A stretch of DNA of 64,000 bases from Eucalyptus grandis (GCF_016545825.1 NC_052613.1:10044001-10108000); one strand, 5' to 3'; counted from the first letter of the stretch, positions 34,610 to 46,250 are shown. Numbers and translations are program-made. Notes: generated by a model from the sequence alone, not told the origin.

Positions 34610-37430
34610 TTAGTGTTTGAGCGGATCTGTTCAAAAAACCAAAGAATAGAGTCAACAAAGCATTACTTTTCATTGATATGTTATACCTTGTAAATAGAGA
34701 TACCATCATCTACAATTATGGTGGAAAGATAAAAGATAACTCTTTTATCTACACAGAAATTGAATAAAAAAATAAATCAAAAAAAGATCTCCAAATGATC
34801 AACTCATGAATGCTTTGCTTGATGTATTATCTCTATGCTAATTGGTAGAAGATTCTACACTGCAATTATTCTAATTTTTTGCTTTTTAATGACGTTGGGT
34901 GAGTTCGCATCAAATCTAGTATGTATCAGCAAAATCAAATAAATTGAGAGAACTACGAGATCAAATGCAAAGCCCAATGTGTAAAGTTATCGCGAACATA
35001 TTGCATAATACATTCTATCATCTGATAGTGAGTTATGGCCAACTATGTTGATTGCAAGTGAGAGATCCGGACAAGTGAGATTAAGGTACTAAAGAGCATC
35101 TACACTATTTTATAAATGGGATGATCAACATGGGGCTTATCGCCATATTTGAGTGTTAGTTGCTTGGTAGCAATTGGAGTAGCAATCGGCTTATATTGTG
35201 TCATTGGTGCTCGATTTAAAAGATCCAAGGCATATTTATGAGAGAAAGAGTCCATTAGTGGTGCGATTGACTTCAATTCCCAAGAAAAAAAATGAAGAGC
35301 GCCAAGATCATTTATGGAAACCACTTGACCAAGTGTGTGCATAAGATGGTTCAGTAATTTTGAGAAATCACTAGTGAGGACTATATTGTTCGTGTAAAGC
35401 AATAGAAAAATATGACCACAATGATGATAAACAAATAGTGTTGGATCAATAGTGCTGCAGAAAAATCCATACTAGAAAAGAAAATAGCTAAACATGTTCA
35501 ACCATGCCTTGGGAACTTGTTTGGGGCCTAATAGTGCATGCAAGAGTAAGTAGACATGGTCATGATGAAATGAACGACGGAAGTCCAATGCTTGTTTTAT
35601 ATAGATAAGAACATCAAGATCGCTGTGTAGGAAGGCATTCTTGACTTCTATTTGGCAAATTTTCTAATTCTGAACAATAATAAAAAATAGGACATTATGA
35701 ACTATGACTTTTTTGGTTACTGGGCTAAAAGTTTCTAAAAAGTGAGTGCCCTCCTCTTGATGAAAGCCTTTTGCAACAAGTTGAGCTTTCAATTAGTCTA
35801 GTAAACCATTAGTATGTGGCTTTGCCTTGTACACCCATTTACATCCAAACACATTCATCGAGAGATGATGGGGAACAAGTTCCCATGTTTTGTTGATTGC
35901 AAGAGCATCCAACTCATCAAGCATAGCCAAATTGGGTGTTTTAAGGCTGAATGTATGGTGCGTAGCTCGAGAGGGAATGATGACACTGCTATATTGGTGT
36001 ACTTTGGGGTTTCACTTCGAGATCTCGGCCTTTTAAATGTGTAACCATGGGATGCACTAAGGATGTGAAAGTTTCAAATTGAGATGGAACTAAAGATTCA
36101 CTCTTCATTGGTTGTGGTGCATGATAAAAGAGAATAGTAGATGAAGCACTAGAATTTGGTTCTATCTCAGCATACAGACATGTGTCAAGGGTCGGTTGAT
36201 TACAATCGATCAAATGCCGTGCGGCCTTAGGATTCTCAATCTCAAGTCAGCCTCTCATGCACACGCACAAGCATGAGGGTTCGATGCACAAAGGAACGAA
36301 TGTATTTGCTTGTGAATGAGCTAAATACAATGAGGGGGAGAGACCCCTATTTATACAAGTGCGGGTCTTATCCAAGCCATTGATCTTCCTTCCGATCCAA
36401 CGGTGTTTGAATGTGTGTCATCATTATAAGTTTACAGATCAGGCCACTCAATGGCTCTAGCCTTTGGGAAAGCCCATGGGCGTGTGTTAGATGCAAGATC
36501 AGCATCAATAGGGCCGCCTGACATGGAGTAGGTGAATGGTCGCAAGTTGCACATGGGTCGGCCGAACATTGATCATGGGTCGATCATTGGTCGTGCACGG
36601 GCTTTTGTCCATATCGTGCATGGGCTAATTGTGCAGGTTCATGGATCGATCAAGGCTGTCTGCAAGCAAAGCCCTTGTGCGTGACATGGCTGCATCACGG
36701 ACGGTCTTGGAACATGCTTCGTCCGTGGGCCATGTCACATGCATGTTGGCTTGTAGAGTCAAGATTTGTTGGTGAACAACCATTTTGACCAACTTATGTA
36801 TGAGATCGAGGCATAGTCCACTAATTACAAGATGCATTTGTTTGAAATGTAATTGAAGTTAAATTCCATTGCTATAGTTCCCCCTCAATCATAATAGTAA
36901 CTCGAGAAGAAGAGACAAGAGAAAAATAATGCTCATAATAAATAGCATGTTGAGATATATAAACATGACTAGTAGATTGATGAAGATAATTATATCTTTT
37001 GTGCTTTTCAATGTATCCCAAAAATACACACGATAGAGAACAATTGTCAAATTCGTTCATTATGTAGTTGCATAAATAGGGATAACAATGAGAGCAAAAA
37101 ACTCAAAGTAATCAGGGTCTTTCTTGAATAAGGCTTAAGTATGGACTTCGGTTGCCTAAAATGGTTGAAGGAAGCATATTTATCAAATAATTTGTTGTTG
37201 TAAACACTTCCACCCAATAGTTGAGTGGCATAAATGCTTCAAATTATGTAGCAAGCTTGAGTTCAACAATGTGTCATGTTTCCTCTCAACAACATCATTT
37301 TGCTCTAGCACACTTGGACAAGAGAATTATTGTTGCATGCCGCATTCACAAAGATACGCAAGAAAATTTCTTGCTCATGAATTCATCTCATCCATTAGAT
37401 TGAAAAAGTTTAATTTTCCTATCAAGCCAA
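34610..37430 (-). mobile_element. Degenerate Ty1/copia element (INT-RT-RNase H, LTR remnant)
   Basis: On the minus strand the order is integrase (37,430-36,870: FSCPSVLEQNDVVERKH, YWV-like, FLGYIEKHKRYNYLHQST), a linker (HPMVTHLKGRDLEVKP near 36,040), reverse transcriptase (about 35,920-35,100: WVYKAK, LVAKGFHQEEG, AFLHSDLD, LLYTNNIVLTSD, DLGALHFF, YALDLLNRAPMTQYKPI), then a weak RNase H trace (about 35,060-34,790). 34,620-34,760 may be part of an LTR (TTTCCACCATAATTG on the minus strand). Many stops and frameshifts make it an old copy. YTNN stands where the catalytic YVDD box should be. The integrase-RT linker is interrupted by the insertion at 36,210-36,870. Confidence 0.85.
36210..36870 (-). 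mobile_element. Insertion inside the copia element, possibly a solo LTR
   Basis: Non-copia sequence separates the integrase end (36,872) from the linker (36,213). On the minus strand it has a TATA box (TATAAATAG at about 36,357) followed by CTCTCCCCCTCATTG, as in LTR promoters. Terminal repeats and target duplication were not identified. Confidence 0.4.
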
Positions 37431-37439
37431 TTTTCAACT

Positions 37440-37765
37440 AATTTCTAAAAAGTAAAGGAAAGTCTAAAAAAAATTTGACCTTTGCTGCAATAGATACAAT
37501 CAACGGTATTAGGAGAAATCACCAATAAATATCACACAATATTGAATTTTTGGTATTGAAGGAATTGGGCTCGGTCCCTAAAGATCACAATGTATTTTCT
37601 TCAATGGATGGGAACATCGAGAATTAGATAAAGAAAATAGCAATCTCAAACTTTTACTAATTTGACAACTTGTACGTAAAGTGCTAGTAGATTTATTAAT
37701 CGAAATCGAATCATCTTACCGCAAAAGCTGTAAAAATACTACTATCTAGAAGGCCTAACTGGAGA
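37440..37765. other. AT-rich sequence adjoining the copia remnant
   Basis: May be older integrase or gag-side sequence of the same element. No motif is clear. Confidence 0.3.
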
Positions 37766-37769
37766 TGCT

Positions 37770-37990
37770 ACGTAAGTTCATCCGCAACCTTGTTTCTTCG
37801 AGAAAAAGAATGCCGCGGAATGCAGGTCCTTATTGATATACAATACTCAACAATTAGTTCTAGTCAGCAATACCTGATGTGTCCTGGGGTCCCAAATAGA
37901 AAAATCGGAGTCATCAATCTCTCGTCAATGGAGAGATTGATAATGGATTTTTCTCAATTTGTTGAACGACCAGAACATTATTAGGTAAAG
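37770..37990 (-). pseudogene. RNase H-like (RVT_3 type) fragment
   Basis: Minus-strand frame reading CIPRHSFSRRNKVADELT resembles the C-terminal VxRxxNxVADxLA motif of RNase H-like domains found at the end of plant LINE-type and related sequences. Upstream sequence on the same strand has stops. Weak but specific motif. Confidence 0.35.
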
Positions 37991-38189
37991 AAAACCGACC
38001 AGCCTTAGTGCCAAATTGACCGGTCCCGACACGAGTAATAATAGACTTTGATATTGAAGAGCCGCGTCCATGATGATCTCTCTCAATGCATTGATTGATT
38101 GCCGTCCATTTGACTTTCGGTTTGGGATCATCTCCTCTCTTCCTCGTTAGGCAATCCTTTTATTTGAAGTTATTGTTACCCGTCCTCTT

Positions 38190-38480
38190 GGTCGTTGTTC
38201 ATGCTTTGATCAATTCTCGACACGGCTTTGATGGGTCGTATCCTGTGTAGCTTTCATCTGGTGCTACTGTATTTAGCGGCGGGCGGACGAACGCATCGAC
38301 ACCGCATTTTCGAGAAGGATTTCATCGGGCTCGGCTTCGCTTAGAGGATTCTCGCCGATCGAATCTGCTTTGAAAGGTATGAGCTCTTCGATTTTTCTCC
38401 GGCTTTGTCTCTGTGATCGATATATGTTCGTGCTTCTGGATCTATTCGGCTCTTCGGATTTTGCTTTGGCTTAAGATAGT
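38190..38480 (+). pseudogene. LPP leader fragment (5' untranslated part only)
   Basis: TTTGATGGGTCGTATCCTGTG and the following 30 bp (38,227-38,275) match 41,212-41,262 in the LPP-1 leader. GCTTCTGGATCTATTCGGCTCTTCGGAT (near 38,434) matches the leader of LPP-3 near 58,193-58,240. No coding exon follows; a TIR element begins at 38,505. Confidence 0.55.
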
Positions 38481-38504
38481 ATTCATTCAGGCGAAGATTG
38501 TTCA

Positions 38505-38815
38505 AAAAATCTTATTACCTATTGTATTTTTATCAATTCAGTCTTAAATTTTTTAATTATAAACTTTTTTTTTTTGATGTTTTGCCAATTGGGTCAATAT
38601 GGCAAATTTAGGCCGGCAATCATCGATGTGAATGCTAGTTGTCTTACGTGGCATGGTTAACATTGATATGAACCTTTTTTTTTTTTTTTCATAATTTTTT
38701 TCTTTTTATAATTGATTAGACGGGTTGAATTGGTACTGATATAAAAAAATTAGGATTAAATTGCTTAATAAAAATATTTAGACTGAATTGATATCAATAC
38801 AATAAGTTTGACTTT
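38505..38815. mobile_element. MITE-like element, ~310 bp
   Basis: Left end (CTTATTACCTATTGTA then TATCAATTCAGTCTTAAAT) is mirrored by the right end, whose reverse complement reads AAACTTATTGTATTGATATC then AATTCAGTCTAAAT. Internal AT-rich sequence and TTGGGTCAATATGGC/GGCCGGCAATC resemble the larger element at 44,599. Confidence 0.55.
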
Positions 38816-38955
38816 CATTAATTTAAGTATATGCATTCCCGCCACCGATTTAATTTTTTGCTGCCTCTGAAGGCTTTATCTCTTGTCATACCTAGTCCGT
38901 AATATCAATTGAATATTTCATGAATTCGAGATTGGCCAACTTCTAATTTTTCTTT

Positions 38956-38967
38956 ATACATACATAC

Positions 38968-38998
<31 letters not shown>

Positions 38999-39006
38999 TG
39001 TATGTA
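38956..39006. repeat. (TATG)n microsatellite
   Basis: TACA repeats switch to TGTA repeats at an ATATGTAT centre, giving a palindromic tetranucleotide array. Confidence 0.95.
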
Positions 39007-39009
39007 TAT

Positions 39010-40220
39010 GAAAGTCAAACTCCACCTGTCTCGATGAAATAAAAGAACCGTCTCTTGACAAACTGCTATGCCGTCCTGTCTATTGTGAAAACCAAAATGC
39101 ATATAAAAAATAAAAAATAAAGGCAATGTCAGCAATCCAATAATCAATGAAAAATTTAGGAAAAGAAGAAGAAAAAGAAACATTCAATTATGTCCCCGCC
39201 CCGTCAGAATGCAAGATTAGTCAACGGGTTAGATATTTTCTTTAAAAAGTGGGGGGATAAAGTCATAATGAGCATTAAGGATTTAAATATGTGATTACAA
39301 TCTATGGATTAGAAATTAATGATTTATATATAAGGCGTTCTAAATGTCATATTGATAAGTTTATAGCAAGGGCCCTTTACCAATTAGAAAGTATACTTTT
39401 TCATTAGAAAAATCAAGTGGGCAAGGTGCAAGTTGAATCAACTCACGTACTCACCCAATTTTCTTTCTTTTTCGAGTGTGCAAGATGAACTTGTTGAAGT
39501 GTCGAGTCGAGCTCGAGCAGAGTTAACCTCAAGCTTCTAACACAAAATTGGCAAGTTCGTAAGCCTAATGAAACTTGTCGGTTTCTGTTAATTGAAAAAA
39601 TTACAAAAGGTTATAAAACATAGACCCCGGAATCCTTATATTTACATGGCATTTGTGTTTATTAAACTCGAACTCAAGCTCATTAATAAGTTGATCGTAA
39701 TAGCCAAGTCAAGTCAAGCTCGAGTATCTCAATTCTCTAGTTGAATTAAGCTCGAGCGTCGACCTAGAGCTGATTTTCAATTACCCAATGTACGAGCTAG
39801 TGTATAGACTTGATTTGGGTCGATATGCCCCCACTTCTTAGGGTGTATTTTGTCTCCAAAGAATTTTTCTTTTCCTTTCTTACTTTCCTTCAAAAAAATT
39901 CGGAAAGTGGGTTTCAAAATTTTTAAGAAAACTCCGAAATAATTATCCATGATTTTAATTGTTAACATTTGTATGTCTCGTGAGATATTGAGTATTCTAT
40001 ATGAAACAAAAATCGAATAGCACGACTCGTTGAAAAATCAAAAGTGAAAAATAAAAATCATCCTCGCAGGGAACCCTGGTTATTCTCCTTGCCTTGCCTC
40101 GTGGCCCTTGCTTCCCTAACTGCTTTGCTTTCCTTGTAACCAAAGTTAGTTTGCCAAAAGACAAAGAAACAATTTCACCCAAGGATGATAAAAGATCATA
40201 AATAAAAGAATAAAAGAATA
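39010..40220. other. Intergenic, repeat-like
   Basis: 39,430-39,780 is rich in AAGCTCGAG/CTCGAGC motifs typical of a dispersed plant repeat. No ORF with family features was seen. Confidence 0.4.
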
Positions 40221-40225
40221 AATAC

Positions 40226-40522
40226 ATAAAAATTTCTGAAACTTGTAATTGAGTCCTAAAACTTTTAAAAATACAATTAAGTCCTAAAAATTATTACAAA
40301 AATATAATCGAGTTTCAAAATTTTTAAGAAGTGCAATCGAATTTTAAAATTTGTTGAATTGATGTAATCTAGTTATAAAACTTATTAGCACTTTTCAATT
40401 GTCAAGTTGAATTTTTTTTTTTTATTTCAATTATACTTTCACAACAAATTTTTAAAGTTGGTCGTATTTTTTTTGAAAAATTTTAAAATTTAATTATACT
40501 TTCGTAATAAGTTTTGAAATGT
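40226..40522. mobile_element. Fold-back AT-rich element
   Basis: Left part (AACTTGTAATTGAGTCC, AATACAATTAAGTCC, AATATAATCGAG) repeats a roughly 40-bp motif. The right part is its reverse complement (AATTATACTTTCGTAATAAG), so the whole could fold into a hairpin like a MITE. Confidence 0.4.
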
Positions 40523-40599
40523 ACGAATAAATCGAGCAAAATCAGCAACCAAAAGGCTTGAGATCCAGCGGGGTCGGTTAGCAGAATACTAAACTCCGA

Positions 40600-42060
40600 G
40601 CGTCCCCTCAGTTTCCAACTGAAACTCGTAACGAAGCGACGAAACTCGGCCCGCATTGCAAATCACGCAAATCATAGTAAACCGCCGATCGCGATTTCTC
40701 TCCCTTCAATTCTGTCCCGATGGAACGTCCGTCCCCGACGTTCTGAAATTCGATACGAATTCAACGCCGGCGAGAGTTCGCGCCGTTTTCCGTCGAACTT
40801 TCTCGTTTCCAGATCGATCGGTTGGCTCGAATTTGTTCGAGAATTGCTCACGGAACCGGAGGAACAAGGCCGCCGCCGCCGCCGTGCCCGCGCTCTCCCG
40901 CCCGCTCGCTTCCGTCGGAGACGATTGAAGGAGCCGCGTGTATCAGGGTAGGTGATGATCTCACCCGATGCGCGTTGCGGCGCGTCGATCTTATTGGTGG
41001 ATGGATTCCATCAGTTTTGACGTTGACCTAACTCCTGCCCACTAAGGAATCTCTGTTCCTTTTTGTTTAATGTTGTTGTCGCGTGTTGGTTGCCATGTGG
41101 TCGTTGTTGGGAGCTACGATCCTCGCAGCTTCCCATATGTTCCCAAACACCATTTTTATTCGCTTTGTTTATGCGTTTGTGTGGATCGGACTGGGATGGC
41201 GTCAACTCGGTTTTGATGGGGTCGTATCCCGTGCAGCTTTCATCCGGTGTCGCTGTATCTATCTATCTATCAGTCGACTCGCGCACACGTCCCGTTCTTG
41301 AAAAGAACTCTCTGGGCTCTGCTTCCGTCCGAGGCTTTCTTGCGGATTGATTCGGTTCTGCAAGGTCAGCTTCTTGCTTGTCTTGTGCGTCGTGCGCTGT
41401 TCGGCTCTTCGTTTCTGGTTTTGGGTTCTGGCCAAAATGGGTTCCCAGGGAATGATCTTTCTTGCACGGTGTTGCGACGTTCTTGAAGATGGGAGTGATG
41501 AAGCAAAATGATCGAATTCGGCTTTCTGTGCAGTGGGTTTAGGATTTTGCATGTGCTGTGCTTCTTTGTCCTACGAGACGAGGGAAATTTCAGAATCAGA
41601 CTAGTCGTCACTCTTACTTTTGGCTCTGTCTTCATGTTCACTAACTTTGTCATCTAGTGTATTGAGAGATGGACAAGGGGTTTTAGGATTCTTTTGAACT
41701 CTTCTTTCTGGAGTGAAATTTTGTCTACTTGCAACATTCTTATCTACTAGCAACTATTCTCCATTATGTCTTTTCAAGCTAAACAACAATGTCTACCAAG
41801 CTATAACTAAATATGAGCAGTGAATTTTTTATTTTCAGCACTGGGTAAATGGTACAGTTCTAGCGAAAACATTGTCTTAGGTATCATGCTTTGTTTAACT
41901 ATCTGTGGGTTTCATGGCTTTCAAGATCACTTGATAAGTATCCAGTTGTTTTTTGAGTCCCATGCTTCGAGTGTGAATCCTTTGGTAATCTGAGTTCTCA
42001 TGAGTTGTCATGGCTTTTAGTTTTCCTTTTTGCTTCCATAGTAATCGATTCTGTTGTGCA
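40600..42060 (+). promoter_or_regulatory. LPP-1 leader: 5' UTR exon(s) and leader intron
   Basis: GC-rich, CpG-rich sequence (40,660-40,940) is probably the first untranslated exon. A donor at about 40,950 (CAGG|GTAGGT) and an acceptor GTTGTGCAG ending at 42,060, eleven bases before the ATG, define a probable leader intron of about 1.1 kb. A second untranslated exon ending near 41,365 (CTGCAAG|GTCAGC) is possible. Parts of this leader are copied at 38.2, 50.4, 54.0-55.9 and 57.9-58.75 kb. Confidence 0.5.
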
Positions 42061-42071
42061 GCCACACAAAA

Positions 42072-44408
42072 ATGCCAGACATTGACTTGGGATCTCACAC
42101 TATACAGTCCCATGGATTCAAGGTGGCAAAAGTGCATAAGCATGACTGGCTCATTCTTCTGCTTCTTGTGGTGATAGAAGCCATTTTACTTAAAATAGAA
42201 CCATTTCACCGTTTTGTTGGAGAAGACATGATGACAGACATGAAATATCCTCTGAAGGGCAATACCGTGCCCGTTTGGGCTGTCCCAGTAAGTGTCCTTG
42301 CTTGCTTTTGAAATTTTTACTCCATAGGTGCTGCCATCTGCAACAGAATCTTATCCCAATGGCCAATTTCTGTCAAGTAAGAAGACTAATGCTGACCTAT
42401 TATCTTGGGCAGATGATCGCCATACTGTTTCCGTTCGTCGTCTTTCTTGTTTACTACTTCACCCGCAAAGACATTTATGATTTCCATCACGCGATTTTGG
42501 GTGCTTCCTCTATCCTTTGCATTGATTTAGAATTCTGTTCGTCATGAAATATTGTTCAAGAGAATCTTTAGCTAATGTGGCTAATATGCAAGTTGCAGGC
42601 CTTCTATTTGCGGTACTTTTGACTGCGGTGATTACCGATGCTATAAAAAATGCTGTTGGACGACCAAGACCAGACTTCTTCTGGCGGTGTTTCCCTGATG
42701 GAAAAGGGGTGAGTTCTGATCCTCATAATTTGGTTTGATTTTTGCTTAACATCCCCCCCCTTCCCCTTTCCATGTCATGACAGGACACAAACACAGAGAG
42801 GTCAAATTTCTTTAAATAAACCGATACTCGTACAAGCATAAGCAAAAGGCTTTTCATGAATTATTTAATTCCTTAACTTCCAACGTTCCTATGCACCAGG
42901 ATTTTGATCCTCTAACGAAGGATGTCATCTGTCATGGAGATAAGGCCGTGATAAAGGAAGGCTACAAAAGCTTCCCCAGTGGGCATACCTCTTGTGAGTA
43001 TATATGAAATGACTGGTTTTTTATCATGCTTGTGTGAAAAGATAAAAAGAGTCAATTCGATTCTCATAACGTGGCTTTCTTCAATCAATAAATGTCTACC
43101 TCACTCTGGAGTTCTCCTCGAAAGGCCTTTTAAACTGGAACACCTGGATTGGAGAAACAGCAAACATTTTTAAGGTCATTCCTGACTAGGCCCTCTTCAC
43201 TAGGTCATTAGTTCTCTTAATTGTACTCGATGCCAGATTTCTACACTATTCTTGCCCAAATGGTAAAGATTGTGGTACTGGAATTAGAAAAACGGCGCAA
43301 TCTTGATATACCTACAGGGTTTTTTGCTGGAATGCTGGATTGGTTTCAAAATTGGACTCAGGAAATGACACAGCTTAGTATGGTTCATAACCTTTGAGAA
43401 AGAAGTGAAAGATGTCAGTCAATGTGATGCAGCGGATGTTGAGAATATCTAAACTGCAATGAAAATCTCTGGACAGTTCTCATATTAAATGGAGAAATTA
43501 GACAGTAACCTGAGAGAAATCAGTTTTTGTAGTCGATTTTTTTTTTTTAATGGGATAACCGTGCAGAAGGCTCATTGCTTGTCCACATCCAGGGTCCTTT
43601 GCAGGTCTCAGTTTCCTTTCATGGTATCTAGCAGGGAAAATTAGAGCATTTGACCGTCGGGGTCACATTGCAAAACTCTGCATCATACTATTCCCTTTGC
43701 TTCTTGCGGCCCTTGTTGCTATTTCTCGTGTTGATGACTATTGGCACCATTGGCAGGATGTATTCACCGGCGCTCTTATAGGTTAGTATTAGAAGTGGCA
43801 TGAGTGATCGAAAAAAGAAAAGAAAAGGCATGCAAATCAGTCTTTGCTGATGAAAAACATAACTTTCATTCAATAATTTTTTTAATATTTTCTAATGCAG
43901 GATCAATCATTGCTTCGTTTTGCTACTTGCAGTTCTTCCCTTATCCAAATGATACGAATGGTATGTCTATTCGCTTTGCAGCTAGCTCATACAATAAAGC
44001 TCTGAAAAAATAGCATCTTCTAAGTTATGTTCTTCATGGCCTTCAGTTGTATGTTCATATGATTGTTCGTTTTCAGTATGTCATAAGAAAGTTCTCGGCA
44101 TTTAAAGTGATTGGAGGGCACAGCAGAGTCTAGTTCACATGATTCAGTTCATTGTCCAGTATGCCATTCATTGATGATAGTGCAATGGTCATGCAGGTTG
44201 GGCGCCTCACTCATTTTTTCAGATGATGGAAGAGAGAAATAGGGGTCATTCTTCAGCTCAAAGGGTTAACTCTTTTCATATGCAACAACCGGAAGTGGAA
44301 GCTTCATATATGGGAAGAAATAATGGCATGTCAAGTACGGAATCAACCTCGCGTGAGCATGATACTACCCCTGTTTTGGATGCCATGGAAGCTGGGAGAA
44401 AATACTGA
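42072..44408 (+). CDS. Lipid phosphate phosphatase (PAP2 family), LPP-1, intact
   Basis: Seven coding exons join in frame: 42072-42287, 42413-42500, 42599-42708, 42900-42993, 43593-43781, 43901-43960, 44197-44408. They give 322 residues and all introns are GT-AG. The start [20 protein letters not shown] and the body fit plant LPP2/LPP3-type phosphatidate phosphatases, which dephosphorylate phosphatidic acid and related lipids at membranes. Motif C1 is KNAVGRPRP (118-126), C2 PSGH (164-167) and C3 [12 protein letters not shown] (214-225); His167 and His221 are the expected catalytic residues. About six hydrophobic helices are seen (near 26-46, 72-90, 101-117, 171-184, 197-213, 226-246). The C-terminal tail (254-322) is hydrophilic and variable. 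An upstream ATG at 42,054 lies before the splice acceptor and is not the start. It heads a set of broken copies to the right. Confidence 0.9.
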
Positions 44409-44598
44409 TGTAAGATAAAATTTGTTGAAAGAATATATCTTCCCATTTTTGTAAATGAATGTCCGAGGGAATTCTTTACCCTTGTAGATATCCTTCTCGA
44501 AACTATTTGAGGGTGAGGATGTTTTTTTCATAGGATCACATGGAACGATGTCACATTTCACCTTGAACATATGTGCATGTTAATCTAATGTCTAGATC
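44409..44598 (+). other. LPP-1 3' untranslated region
   Basis: About 190 bp between the stop codon and the TIR element. TTGTAAATGAATGTCC at 44,449 may be near a polyadenylation signal; none is canonical. Confidence 0.35.
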
Positions 44599-45339
44599 GT
44601 GGGAAAAAGTATCAAAAAAGTTATAAACCTATGGCATTGATACCAATTCAGTTATAAACTTTTTAATTAGATTAATTCAGTCTTAAATATTTTCACATTG
44701 ATACCAATTAAGTCATAAACCTTTTAATTTGATCAATTTAGTCATAAACATTTTCATATTAGTATCAATTCAATCCATTTGGCCAATTTTGACCGGTTGG
44801 CGTTAACGTGGATGTTGGCTGCCCAGCCAACGTTGACTTGGTAATTTTTAATAATTTTTTTCGATTTTTTTAATTAATTTTTTATTTTTATTTTTCCTTT
44901 GCCCTTCTTCTTCGACAGCTTGCTGACCACTGGACAAGGGCTTCATGGCTCTCGTCTGGCCTCACCCTAGCCTTGTTGCAAGCAAAGGCGGCTTCACCCA
45001 CGATTGGCAAGGCCATGGCAACATTCACTAGGGCTGGTGAGGGTCGCGGCTTCGCGATGCCGCCAGCCACTGCAAGGAATCCAAGAAGAAAGAAGAGAAA
45101 AAAAAAAAAAAAAGAAAAAGAAAAAATAAATAAAAAATACGGAAAAAATTATTAAAATTTGCCACGTTAGTTGGCCGGACGACTAACATCCGCGTTAGTG
45201 TAAGTTGATTAAAATTGATCAGATGGACTGAATTAGAACCCTTATAAAAATGTTTATGACTAAATGATTCAATCGAAAAGTTTGGGACTGAATTGATATT
45301 AATATTATAGGTTTATGACTTTTCCAGTACTTTTCCCAT
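44599..45339. mobile_element. TIR element (~740 bp) next to LPP-1
   Basis: Begins GGGAAAAAGTATC then AGTTATAAACCTATGGCATTG. It ends with the reverse complement of GGGAAAAGTACTGG, AAAAGTCATAAACCTAT. The outer part repeats a 40-bp motif (TACCAATTCAGTYATAAAC) three times, giving sub-terminal repeats. The middle holds GACCGGTTGGCGTTAACG and a purine-rich core. No transposase. A clear target duplication was not found. Confidence 0.65.
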
Positions 45340-45349
45340 GGATCGTAGA

Positions 45350-45386
45350 TTCGTTACCACCTTTTGCGGCCTTTTGGCTAAGATCG
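45350..45386 (+). ncRNA. Truncated U2 snRNA-like fragment
   Basis: TGCGGCCTTTTGGCTAAGATC, preceded by ACCTT and followed by GAGTGTAG, matches the 5' end of U2 spliceosomal RNA (ACCUUUCUCGGCCUUUUGGCUAAGAUCAAGUGUAG), except for about three changes. The branch-site pairing region and everything after it are missing, and no snRNA upstream element was seen. A pseudogene fragment, not a working gene. Confidence 0.55.
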
Positions 45387-45539
45387 AGTGTAGATCTTAG
45401 ACTCGTTGCACATGCAAATTGAGAGAGTGCTTGGCTTAAGCTTCTTCTTCGATAGTTTTCATTGGAACACCAATTTTATGAAGTGATTACAAAAAATAAA
45501 AAAAGCACGACCAATTCATGAAGAGAACCAAATGATATT

Positions 45540-46250
45540 GAATCAATGGATCCGCTATTGTCCCCGTGACTGCTTGCATGATGTTCCTGTCAAAAACTTA
45601 TTTATATGACAAGCCTAATGTCAAGACTTGACTTAAACCGAGTGATCGATCATACGATGCATCGGTTAAGAGTTTATCTGCAACACAGGGTGGTGTTTCA
45701 ACTCGACTTCAACCGAGTGATCAAGCCACAGCGACAGGGCTTCTACAACTACTTGTAGAGAAAGCTCTATCGAAGGTTTCGGCATGAAAAACCATGTTCT
45801 TAATAGCTGGGCGTGCTTTGGTCAAATGTCTGTTGGAGGCAGCAATAAACCACACCTTTGAATCTTCTACACAATGTGTACTGAGCTTGGCCCTTCCACT
45901 TAGGGCAAGTCTCTACCCATCAGTCGTCATTACGGTTTCAGAACGGTGACTTCTTACCTCTGTCAAATACTGATTAATGCAAACCCCACGATGGGTAGTT
46001 GAGTTGGTTCGGCTTTGAACACTTCATTACAAAGGTTCGAGGATCGAAACTCACAGCTGCTAACATGTCTTAAGTGGATGGCCATGGTGGTGGGGTCATA
46101 TGCTAGCTTCTCCTCAGGAATTGATGCTTGGTCTAGGGTGCACCGTGCACTCTACGGGCCGTGGGTTGGTGAGCGTAAGCAAGTCAGGCCCAGCAATCCT
46201 AGGTTACCAAAAAAAAAAAAAATACTGATTAATGCTGTGCATCCAAACAA
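45540..46250 (+). repeat. Z block 1 (downstream module of the LPP duplication) with SINE insertion
   Basis: AATCAATGGATCCGCTATTG through GTGCATCCAAACAAAC recurs at 61,030-61,500 and in part at 50,735-51,030. The internal reading MFLIAGRALVKCLLEAAINH corresponds to the 60-codon frames of the other copies but ends early at a TGA. A SINE (45,981-46,220) is inserted near its end. Confidence 0.8.
45966..46235 (+). mobile_element. tRNA-derived SINE with 15-bp target duplication
   Basis: Element 45,981-46,220 has an A-box-like GGGTAGTTGAGTTGG and a B-box-like GGTTCGAGGATCGAAAC about 35 bp apart, and ends in AGGTTACC plus an A-run. It is flanked by the direct repeat AATACTGATTAATGC (45,966-45,980 and 46,221-46,235). 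The paralogous sites at about 50,996-51,012 and 61,447-61,463 (AATATTGATGAATGC) lack it, so the insertion is directly visible and post-dates the duplication. Confidence 0.85.

Noticed and set aside
40656..40928. 90-codon ORF in the LPP-1 leader
   Set aside because: Lies in the GC-rich untranslated exon, is not kept in the other leaders, and no motif is seen.
42054..42071. Upstream in-frame ATG adding MCSHTK to LPP-1
   Set aside because: It precedes the splice acceptor GTTGTGCAG and is not present in the spliced message; LPP-2 and LPP-3 lack it.
45350..45386. Functional U2 snRNA gene
   Set aside because: Only the first ~35 nt match; the branch-pairing region, Sm site and plant snRNA promoter elements are absent.
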